Origin: Flavivirga eckloniae
GTDB taxonomy: Bacteria; Bacteroidota; Bacteroidia; Flavobacteriales; Flavobacteriaceae
Length of the DNA: 64,000 nucleotides
Reading direction: 5' to 3'
Assembly: GCF_002886045.1 (NCBI RefSeq)
Contig: NZ_CP025791.1
Span: 5,471,001 to 5,535,000, forward strand
Shown here: piece by piece, positions 45,400-52,397 of the stretch
Layout of the letters: each line of letters starts with the position of its first letter
Numbering within the stretch: the first letter of the stretch is position 1
The notes under the pieces: model-generated
Seen by the model: only the letters and a program-made list of their open reading frames with translations
Told to the model about the DNA's origin: nothing
The model's database searches: none
Position numbers and translations under genes: made by a program

Positions 45400-46581
45400 T
45401 TAATGGAGTTTAGTGGCAATTAGTACGACTTTATCATCACATATATCGGTAGTAAAAAATAAGAACACATCACCTCCTTCTTTAATTTTGAATTTTTTCC
45501 GAATTTGTTGAACCGTTTCAGGGAAATTACGGGTTGTAATATTTGCTTTGGAGACACCTATTTTTTTTAATGCCTTTTTGTTATATGGTACAATGCTATC
45601 AACCTTAAAAGATCTACCAGGAAAATCAATAAGCGAATCGCTAGTATATAAATGTGAATGTTTATGAAGTTTATAAACGTTTAACCGATTACTTATAGTA
45701 TGGAATGCTCCAGCTTTTAAAATAGTACTGTTTGGTTCGTACAAATAGGTAAGTGGTTTGTGGTATTTCGATTCTGATGCTTTTTCTTCTTCTATTGTAA
45801 AATTAAAAGACGCTTTAGCCGCTTTTTTAATATTCACGGTTTCAATATTGATATCGCCTTCAAACTCACTTTCTAAAATCCAAAGCAATTCTTTTACGTC
45901 ATTGTTTACAGCAACGATATGAATAGTCTTTACATGTTTTAACTCGCTAATGCCAACCGATAAATCGAGTAGAGGCGACGTTTTAATCATAATGTTTTTA
46001 GAATGATTGAATAGCAAATCAATATGTTTTGGAACGTTAGGTAGACAATCGTTTAAAAAGAAGACCTTTCCCTTACTATCGTCCCTTCTGGAAGGATCGA
46101 TATAAATCCAGTCAAAGTGTTTTTTAGAGGTTTTTATATGGTCTAAGCCGTCAACGTTTTTAGTAGTTACATTATCAACTTCAAGCTGTTTGTAATTGTG
46201 GTTTACAATACTCGACAAGCTTTCATTGATTTCGCAATGCGTTACCGTTTTAAATATCTTTGAAAAATAATAACAATCAATTCCAAAACCGCCTGTTAAA
46301 TCTATTATAGAATTACCGTTAATTAAGCTGGTTTTATAATGAGCTGTGGTTTCTGAAGAAGTTTGCTCTATGTTTAGCTTATTCGGATAATATATGTTGT
46401 TACACTGAAACCATGTGGGGAGTTTCTTTTCACAGCGTCTTTTAGCCTCAATTTGCTCTATAATAGCCTTGGCTTCAACATTTGGAAACGATATGCCTTT
46501 TAGTAGTAATGATGAAATATCGGAATTTAAATGACTATCTATAAATTCTTGAATTTCAGTATTTAAAATAGAAGGATTCAA
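45400..46581 (-). CDS. Class I SAM-dependent methyltransferase with THUMP-like domain (PG_1098 type)
   Basis: A 393-residue protein. A helical N-terminal part (LNTEIQEFIDSHLNSD..., AKAIIEQIEAKRRCEKKLPTW) is followed by a Rossmann methyltransferase: SAM motif IIDLTGGFGIDCYYFSK near residue 92, the acidic CEINESL, and the catalytic-loop-like IYIDPSRRDDSKGK, the last resembling the DPP(Y/F) motif of N-methyltransferases. The C-terminal third is the ferredoxin-like plus THUMP-like part (FPGRSFKVDSIVPYNKKALK, KANITTRNFPETVQQIRK). This arrangement is that of Bacteroidota PG_1098-type proteins, presumed RNA methyltransferases. It lies 9 bp after the AI-2E family permease. Confidence 0.85.
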   Translation of the reverse strand: MNPSILNTEIQEFIDSHLNSDISSLLLKGISFPNVEAKAIIEQIEAKRRCEKKLPTWFQCNNIYYPNKLNIEQTSSETTAHYKTSLINGNSIIDLTGGFGIDCYYFSKIFKTVTHCEINESLSSIVNHNYKQLEVDNVTTKNVDGLDHIKTSKKHFDWIYIDPSRRDDSKGKVFFLNDCLPNVPKHIDLLFNHSKNIMIKTSPLLDLSVGISELKHVKTIHIVAVNNDVKELLWILESEFEGDINIETVNIKKAAKASFNFTIEEEKASESKYHKPLTYLYEPNSTILKAGAFHTISNRLNVYKLHKHSHLYTSDSLIDFPGRSFKVDSIVPYNKKALKKIGVSKANITTRNFPETVQQIRKKFKIKEGGDVFLFFTTDICDDKVVLIATKLH

Positions 46582-46590
46582 ACCGAACGA

Positions 46591-47679
46591 TTATAGGTTT
46601 TTCGTAAGCTTTTTTACAATCTTGTTTTCAGATAAAAACTCTTTTAAAATCACTTTTATGGCTGTGTAGGCAGGAACAGCAATTATTAAACCGATAACAC
46701 CAAATAAAATACCAGTGATTAGAATGACTAAAAAGATTTCTAAAGGATGCGACTTTACACTTTTCGAAAATATAATTGGCTGACTTCCGAAATTGTCAAC
46801 CAACTGACCAACAATAAACACAATAAATACCCAGAATGTTTTTGGTAAGATAACGTCGCTAAAACTTTCACCGAGGTTGCTGGTCATTGTTAATGTGATC
46901 ATTAAAAGCGCACCAACTAACGGCCCAACATAAGGGATAAGATTTAGTAGGGCACATAAAAAGGCTATAACGATAGCATTTTCTACGCCAATAATTAGTA
47001 AACCTATGGTGTAAATAATAAATATGATAAGTATTTGAAAAATAAGCCCCACAAAATACCTGGAGAGTAAATCCTTAATTTTCTCTGATGAATTTTTCCA
47101 ACGTGATTCTTTGTTATCTGGTATAAATGTTAAGATTCCGTTTTCGAACAACCGACTGTCTTTTAAAAAGAAAAAAGAAATGAATAGCACCGAAAACAGA
47201 CCGATACTAAAGCTTCCTAATCCACTAACTACCGAGTTTAAAAAGTTAGGAATTAACGAGTAATCTATTTTAGATAACAATCGTGATTCTTTAAATGACT
47301 GTTCTATATCTATATGATGCAAATCGAAATAATTAATAATTTCTGCATATAAATTTTGAATGTTACCTTGTAATTCATCAATATTTAATAACGATAAGTT
47401 TTGACCTTGTTTTATAAGAAGTGGAATAAAAGAGCTTACCAGACCAATAAACAATCCTAAAAGAATAACCATGGTGGCAACAACCGCAAACGTATTTTTA
47501 AATTTTAAACGGTGTTCTAAAAAAAACACAACGGGTCTGCCTATTAACGAAATAACCGCAGCAATGGCAATATAACCTATTACCGATTGTATTTGATATA
47601 AAAAGTATAGTAATAGAGCAATACCAAGAATAATTGCTATGGCCTTTAAAATACCATTTGAGATTGTATTAGAATTCAT
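46591..47679 (-). CDS. AI-2E family transporter
   Basis: A 362-residue membrane protein with about eight hydrophobic helices: two or three at 10-85 (AIAIILGIALLLYFLYQIQ, VATMVILLGLFIGLVSSFI), a soluble middle part, then the C-terminal cluster with LIPYVGPLVGALL and VGQLVDNFGSQPIIFSK, hallmark segments of the family. Members have been described as autoinducer-2 exporters or Na+/H+ antiporters; the substrate here is unknown. It is 78 bp downstream of the TrmH-family gene and 9 bp upstream of the methyltransferase. Confidence 0.9.
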   Translation of the reverse strand: MNSNTISNGILKAIAIILGIALLLYFLYQIQSVIGYIAIAAVISLIGRPVVFFLEHRLKFKNTFAVVATMVILLGLFIGLVSSFIPLLIKQGQNLSLLNIDELQGNIQNLYAEIINYFDLHHIDIEQSFKESRLLSKIDYSLIPNFLNSVVSGLGSFSIGLFSVLFISFFFLKDSRLFENGILTFIPDNKESRWKNSSEKIKDLLSRYFVGLIFQILIIFIIYTIGLLIIGVENAIVIAFLCALLNLIPYVGPLVGALLMITLTMTSNLGESFSDVILPKTFWVFIVFIVGQLVDNFGSQPIIFSKSVKSHPLEIFLVILITGILFGVIGLIIAVPAYTAIKVILKEFLSENKIVKKLTKNL

Positions 47680-47757
47680 TTAGTAAATATAAATTATTTA
47701 TTTATCAATGTAAAAAGGGGAGATGTATAACAATTCTTTTGAGCTAAAATGCCATTT

Positions 47758-48270
47758 TTAGGAGAGGTTAATGCAAAGCTGCTTTGTGATTTCATAAAGT
47801 ACAATATTGGTTGCTTGAACCACATTCATACTACTATTCTGGCCAAACATGTCAATGTGAATAACGGCATCGGAACAACTTAGAATAGATTCTGAAACCC
47901 CGAAATTTTCGTCACCGATAACCAAAACTATAGGTTTTTCTACCGAAAACTTAAAATCATGAACAGGTTCACTCTTATCTGTTATTTCTAAAGAAATGAT
48001 TTGATGACCACTATTTTTCAAGTTCTTAACAACTTCTATAGCCGATTCATGAATTTCAAAATCAACCACCTTTTCGGTAGCTCGCGAGGTCTTTGTCATT
48101 TTTCTACCAAGCGGAATATGATCGCCACAAAGCATCAGCTTTTCAATACCAAACGCATCAGAAATTCTAAACAGACTGCCAATATTGGGTGCATTCGTAA
48201 CATGATCACAAACCAAAGTAATAGGGAAACTGCGTTTCGTGAAGTTTGTGTTGTAATGGGTTAGTTGCAT
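47758..48270 (-). CDS. TrmH (SpoU) family RNA 2'-O-methyltransferase
   Basis: A 170-residue SPOUT methyltransferase. The three SpoU motifs are visible: motif 1 NAPNIGSLFRISDAFGI, motif 2 IVLVIGDENFGVSESIL and motif 3 GQNSSMNVVQATNIVLYEI, which together form the knotted SAM site. It probably methylates ribose in tRNA or rRNA; the target base is not predictable here. It lacks the N-terminal substrate-binding extension of larger members such as RlmB. Upstream is a 101-bp gap rich in degenerate repeats. Confidence 0.88.
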   Translation of the reverse strand: MQLTHYNTNFTKRSFPITLVCDHVTNAPNIGSLFRISDAFGIEKLMLCGDHIPLGRKMTKTSRATEKVVDFEIHESAIEVVKNLKNSGHQIISLEITDKSEPVHDFKFSVEKPIVLVIGDENFGVSESILSCSDAVIHIDMFGQNSSMNVVQATNIVLYEITKQLCINLS

Positions 48271-48350
48271 TTTTTGTGTTCGGTGTTCGGTGTTCGGTGT
48301 TCAGTACTCAGTGGCAGTATTCAGTGTTCAGTGGCGGTATACAGTTTAGG
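48271..48350. repeat. Degenerate TTCAGTGTTCAGT repeat, copy 1
   Basis: Short words of the type GTGTTCGGT, GTGTTCAGT, ACTCAGTGGCAGT, ATTCAGTGTTCAGT and GGCGGTATACAGT follow each other for about 75 bp between the DUF4159 and TrmH-family genes. Reverse-complemented, they match the words in the 51030-51210 element. Confidence 0.7.
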
Positions 48351-48371
48351 TGTCTTATCAAAAAAAACAAC

Positions 48372-49043
48372 TCAATTTTCAAAAGCATACTTAACAATAT
48401 TAGCTCCCATTTTAAGTGCCTTGGTTCTAACATCTATAGGATCGTTATGTACCTCGGCATCCTCCCAACCATCACCTAAATCACTTTCGTAGGTAAACAA
48501 CAATACCAATCGTTCTTCCTGGAAAATACCAAAAGCCTGAGGTCGTTTGCCATCGTGTTCATGAATTTTAGGCAGACCATTCGAAAATTTGTATGGATCG
48601 TTGAATATTTTATGACTTGTAGAAAGTTCAACCAAATCTTTATCTGGGAATACTTTTTTAAGTTCTTCGGTAATATAAGGTTGCATACCGTAGTTGTCGT
48701 CTATGTGTAAAAAACCACCGGATATTAGATAGTTTCTAAGGTTTTCGGCATCTGCCTCGCTAAAAAACACATTACCGTGTCCCGTCATGTGTAAAAACGG
48801 AAATTGAAATATATCGGGGCTACCAACTTCTACCGTTTCTGGTTTAGAGCTTATTTTGGTATGTATATTTTGATTACAAAAAGCAATCAGGTTTGGAACT
48901 GCCGTTGGATTGCCGTACCAATCACCTCCACCTTTGTATTTTAAAATGGCCAAATCTTGAGCCATGCAGTTACCTGTCATTAATGAGATACCAATGACGA
49001 TTGTTTTTGTAAGATTTTTGATTTTTACACAACTAAGTATCAT
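48372..49043 (-). CDS. DUF4159 domain protein, exported
   Basis: A 223-residue protein with a signal-like N-terminus (IVIGISLMTGNCMAQ, cleavage before DLAIL). The body is a DUF4159 domain: LKYKGGGDWYGNP, IFQFPFLHMTGHGNVFFS, NYLISGGFLHIDDNYG, FKIFNDP-like KIFNDPYKFSNGLP and LLFTYESDLGDGWED. It has a flavodoxin-like glutaminase-type look (GFLHIDDNYG) but no assigned activity. The start codon is only 25 bp from the divergent DUF1223 start, so the promoters of the two genes must overlap each other's 5' ends. Confidence 0.85.
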   Translation of the reverse strand: MILSCVKIKNLTKTIVIGISLMTGNCMAQDLAILKYKGGGDWYGNPTAVPNLIAFCNQNIHTKISSKPETVEVGSPDIFQFPFLHMTGHGNVFFSEADAENLRNYLISGGFLHIDDNYGMQPYITEELKKVFPDKDLVELSTSHKIFNDPYKFSNGLPKIHEHDGKRPQAFGIFQEERLVLLFTYESDLGDGWEDAEVHNDPIDVRTKALKMGANIVKYAFEN

Positions 49044-49068
49044 AGTTCCAAAAATAAAAAGAATTGCT

Positions 49069-49797
49069 ATGCAAAAGATACTTTTAACTATAATTATATC
49101 ATCATTTTTATTTCAACCAGAAAAAAAGGAAACATTTAAACCTCTTGTTGTTTTAGAATTATTTACTTCTCAAGGGTGTTCTAGTTGTCCACCGGCAGAT
49201 GATTTGCTAAATGAAGTCAAAACTAAATATTCAGATAGTGAGGTTGTTGCTTTATCCTATCATGTGGATTATTGGAATTATATCGGCTGGAAGGATCCTT
49301 TTAGTAAAAAAATGTTTAGCGATAAACAACGTAAATATGGACATAAGTTTAATAGCAGTTCTATTTATACACCACAGGTTGTTGTAAATGGAAAGGAACA
49401 TTTTGTTGGCTCTAATAGAGGTATTATGAATACAAAACTTAATGACTATTTAAAAAAAACATCCACAAATACAGTGGTACTTAGTAATCTTAAAAAAGAT
49501 AATAATACTATTTCTTTAGATTATAAAATAGAGGGTACTGTTAGTAAAAAAGCATTGCGAATAGTTTTAGTAATTAATGAACGAATCACTTCAATTAAAC
49601 GCGGTGAAAACAGAAACAGGGTACTTAAAAATGCAAATATAGTTGTTAACGAAGTATCTCTAAATTTAGATTCTGTAAATGGAGAAGCAAGTATTATTAT
49701 TCCAGATATAGTCACACAAAGTGATGATTTATCAATTGTTGCATTAATACAAACTGAAAATTTAGATATAACAGGAGGTAGCCAATTAAGATTATAA
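49069..49797 (+). CDS. DUF1223 family thioredoxin-like protein, exported
   Basis: A 242-residue protein from the ATG at 49069 (MQKILLTIIISSFLFQPEKK); the frame is open further upstream to 48964 but those 35 codons lie inside the divergent DUF4159 gene. The characteristic ELFTSQGCSSCPPADDLLNE carries a CSSC pair in a thioredoxin-like setting, followed by LSYHVDYWNYIGWKDPFS and YTPQVVVNGKEHFVGS. These are all DUF1223 segments. The role is unknown. The 3' end overlaps the convergent rsmE gene by 6 bp. Confidence 0.85.
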   Translation: MQKILLTIIISSFLFQPEKKETFKPLVVLELFTSQGCSSCPPADDLLNEVKTKYSDSEVVALSYHVDYWNYIGWKDPFSKKMFSDKQRKYGHKFNSSSIYTPQVVVNGKEHFVGSNRGIMNTKLNDYLKKTSTNTVVLSNLKKDNNTISLDYKIEGTVSKKALRIVLVINERITSIKRGENRNRVLKNANIVVNEVSLNLDSVNGEASIIIPDIVTQSDDLSIVALIQTENLDITGGSQLRL

Positions 49798-50499
49798 CTG
49801 GTTAATAAAAGCCACCGAATGACAAGCTACTATAGCCGCTGTTTCTGTACGTAATCGGGTTTCCCCTAAAGTTACAGGTGAGAAGTTTTTTTGAAGTGCT
49901 TGTTCTATTTCTTTAACAGAAAAATCCCCTTCAGGACCAATTAAAATAGTAATGCCTTGTTTGGGGTTAAGTAGCTGTTTTAAAGACTTCTTGTCGGTTT
50001 CTTCACAGTGCGCAATAAACAAATCACCATTAAAATCCTGCTTTATAAAATCTTTAAATGGAATTGCATCATTCAATTTTGGCAAATAACAATTTAAGGA
50101 TTGTTTCATAGCCGATTGTAGAATCCGCTCGAAACGTTCAGGCTTTACGACTTTACGTTCACTACGGTCGCAAATAATAGGGGTGATGCTATCAATACCA
50201 ATTTCGGTAGCTTTTTCTAAAAACCACTCATAACGGTCGTTCATTTTTGTTGGAGCTACTGCCAAATGTAAATGGTAATCCTTTTTTGGTTGAAGTGATT
50301 TAGAAACAATAGTAGCCATACACTTATTGATATTAGGTATGGTAATTTCTGCCGTAAACAGCCAACCTTTGCCATTTGTAAGATGTAATTTGTCTCCAAC
50401 CTGCTTTCTCAAGACTTTTACAATATGCTTGCTCTCTTCTTTAGGGAATGAAAACTGTGCGGTACTTTCTGCTATATCTGGATTGTAAAACAATTGCAT
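49792..50499 (-). CDS. rsmE: 16S rRNA (uracil1498-N3)-methyltransferase
   Basis: A 235-residue SPOUT methyltransferase that modifies U1498 in helix 44 of 16S rRNA. Family segments: SKHIVKVLRKQVGDKLHLTNG in the N-terminal PUA-like part, KMNDRYEWFLEKATEIGI, CDRSERKVVKPERF, and the SAM knot ITILIGPEGDFSVKEIEQA with TLGETRLRTETAAI at the C-terminus. Length and motif order are normal. It follows the small membrane-protein gene by 20 bp. Confidence 0.94.
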   Translation of the reverse strand: MQLFYNPDIAESTAQFSFPKEESKHIVKVLRKQVGDKLHLTNGKGWLFTAEITIPNINKCMATIVSKSLQPKKDYHLHLAVAPTKMNDRYEWFLEKATEIGIDSITPIICDRSERKVVKPERFERILQSAMKQSLNCYLPKLNDAIPFKDFIKQDFNGDLFIAHCEETDKKSLKQLLNPKQGITILIGPEGDFSVKEIEQALQKNFSPVTLGETRLRTETAAIVACHSVAFINQL

Positions 50500-50519
50500 G
50501 AGGCGAAGATAAAAATGAT

Positions 50520-51008
50520 TTATGATTTACGATTTATTTGATTAATAGATTTTCGTATAAGTGAAATAATTAAATTAATAATGAATATTAATTGTCCCAC
50601 TAAGAAGAGAAGTACAATAGTTAGAAGCGCTATGCTGCCATTGGAAGAATCATTAAACAATGGAAAATTTGGATTAGGGTTTATGTTATCAAAATATATT
50701 TGAACTAGAATAAATGAGAGAATGCTCCCAATACTTATAAGAATATGGATAAATATTAACAACTTATATAATTGAATAGTGAATTTAAAAAAGATCCAAT
50801 ATCCAAAACCTATAAAAATGAGTGTTAAGGTAAGTAACGTCATTAAATTAAAACAACTCATAACGTAGTATGTGTCATGTATGTTAATATCAATAACACT
50901 CTCTGTTCCATAATATATGAAACCAGAAATATAAATGATTGCAGCAGCTATCCAAAAATAGGTGTGAATTTTAGTTAGCATCATTTTTAAAATATTATAA
51001 CGAATCAT
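50520..51008 (-). CDS. Small four-helix membrane protein with a cytochrome-oxidase-like motif
   Basis: A 162-residue protein with four hydrophobic helices (about 17-32, 52-72, 80-103 and 124-149). The loop before helix 2 reads DINIHDTYYVMSCF (residues 40-53), close to the DxHxHDTYYVVAHFHYVL segment of heme-copper oxidase subunit I, but the His pair that follows in the oxidase is absent (SCFNL). Small Bacteroidota proteins with this motif exist but I do not know a function. It lies 20 bp upstream of rsmE. The first Met is followed by a second one at residue 9-10; either could be the start. Confidence 0.65.
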   Translation of the reverse strand: MIRYNILKMMLTKIHTYFWIAAAIIYISGFIYYGTESVIDINIHDTYYVMSCFNLMTLLTLTLIFIGFGYWIFFKFTIQLYKLLIFIHILISIGSILSFILVQIYFDNINPNPNFPLFNDSSNGSIALLTIVLLFLVGQLIFIINLIISLIRKSINQINRKS

Positions 51009-51029
51009 AATTTTCGAATATGGACATTA

Positions 51030-51210
51030 ATGACTGCAACTGAACACTGCAACTAAAAACACGTTAACATTCTCGCAAAGCCGCAAAGACGCAAAGGAGC
51101 ACTCCAAACTGCCACTGAACACTGAATACTGCGACTGCCAACTAAAAAAATCTCGCAAAGCCACAAAGCCGCAAAGAAAAACTGCAAACTGCCACTGAAT
51201 ACTGAACACT
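51030..51210. repeat. Composite intergenic repeat: ACTGAACACTG words and CGCAAAGCCGCAAAG words, copy 2
   Basis: Two word families alternate: ACTGCAACTGAACACTGCAACT, then TCTCGCAAAGCCGCAAAGACGC, then CTGCCACTGAACACTGAATACT, then TCTCGCAAAGCCACAAAGCC, then ACTGCCACTGAATACTGAAC. The first family is the reverse complement of the element at 48271-48350. The element lies directly downstream of tsaD. Confidence 0.75.
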
Positions 51211-52231
51211 AAATCTTAAGCCTAGCAGAAGCCGAGACATTTTGTTCGGCAAAATCTCCTTCTAAATATTTTAAGTAACCAACAATAGCTATCATAGCTG
51301 CATTATCTGTAGTAAATTCAAATTTAGGAACATAGGTTGTCCAACCAAATTTTTGTTCACCATCCTTTAGTGCCTGACGTATTCCGGAATTAGCAGAAAC
51401 GCCTCCGCCAATAGCAATTTGTTTAATGCCTGTTTGTTTAGAAGCTCGTTTTAATTTATCAACTAGAATACCAATAATAGTATACTGTATAGAGGCGCAA
51501 ATATCGTTAAGGTTTTCCTTAATAAAATCAGGATTCGCTTTTACTTCGCGTTGCACAAAATAAAGAATGGCTGTTTTTAAGCCAGAAAAACTAAAGTTTA
51601 AGCCATCTACCTTGGGTTTGGTAAAAGTAAATGCTTTAGGATTTCCTTTTTGAGCGCGTTTATCTATTTCTGGTCCGGCAGGATAGCCTAAGCCAAGTAT
51701 CTTTCCACTTTTGTCATAAGCTTCTCCAACAGCATCATCGATGGTTTCACCAATAACCGTCATGTCGAAATAATTTTTAACTTCAACAATTTGCGTATGT
51801 CCGCCAGAAATGGTCATTGCCAAAAACGGAAACGATGGTTTGTTAAAACCTTCTTCGTCAATAAAATGTGCCAAAATATGCGCTTGCATATGGTTAACAT
51901 CAATTAAGGGAATATTTAACCCATAAGCTAAAGATTTGGCAAACGATGTACCAACCAATAAAGACCCCATTAAACCAGGGCCTCGTGTAAACGCAATAGC
52001 ATGTAATTGATCTTTGGTAACTCCGGCTTTTTTAAGTGCTTGATGTACAACAGGAACAATATTTTGCTGGTGTGCTCTAGATGCCAATTCAGGTACCACA
52101 CCACCATATTCTTCGTGTATTTTTTGACTAGCAATAACATTACTTAGCATTTTGCCGTTGTGTATTACAGATGCTGCAGTATCATCACATGATGACTCAA
52201 TTCCCAGAATGTAAATATTTTGTGAAGACAT
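51209..52231 (-). CDS. tsaD: tRNA N6-adenosine threonylcarbamoyltransferase TsaD
   Basis: A 340-residue enzyme that transfers the threonylcarbamoyl group to A37 of ANN-reading tRNAs with TsaB and TsaE. It starts ILGIESSCDDTAASVIHNG, has the metal-binding HMQAH motif in VNHMQAHILAHF, the nucleotide-binding SGGHTQIV, and the third metal-ligand region near EFTTDNAAMIA. Length is normal. It is divergent from tamB, with a gap of at most 166 bp. The stop codon abuts the intergenic repeat. Confidence 0.96.
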   Translation of the reverse strand: MSSQNIYILGIESSCDDTAASVIHNGKMLSNVIASQKIHEEYGGVVPELASRAHQQNIVPVVHQALKKAGVTKDQLHAIAFTRGPGLMGSLLVGTSFAKSLAYGLNIPLIDVNHMQAHILAHFIDEEGFNKPSFPFLAMTISGGHTQIVEVKNYFDMTVIGETIDDAVGEAYDKSGKILGLGYPAGPEIDKRAQKGNPKAFTFTKPKVDGLNFSFSGLKTAILYFVQREVKANPDFIKENLNDICASIQYTIIGILVDKLKRASKQTGIKQIAIGGGVSANSGIRQALKDGEQKFGWTTYVPKFEFTTDNAAMIAIVGYLKYLEGDFAEQNVSASARLKI

Positions 52232-52397
52232 TAGTAAATATTAGGCATAATAATTGTTAATTTTGAAAGCAGAATAGAAATCTAACATATAGCTTCTATT
52301 CGTAAGTACAAAAGTAGGGTATTCTTAAATCAAATTATAATTTAAAAAGGGCATCAAAAAGTTTTTTAAAATAGTATCAAAAATAGCAGGTATTATT

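Noticed and set aside
48246-48492. Two overlapping plus-strand ORFs near the 48-kb repeat
   Set aside because: They consist of the TTCAGTGTTC repeat and antisense of DUF4159; no start signal.
48964-49068. Upstream start for the DUF1223 protein
   Set aside because: These codons are antisense to the DUF4159 signal peptide, and the ATG at 49069 gives a normal exported N-terminus.
51027-51209. Sixty-codon minus-strand ORF exactly filling the gap after tsaD
   Set aside because: It is made of the dispersed repeat words; composition is unlike a protein and the coincidence with tsaD's stop is chance.
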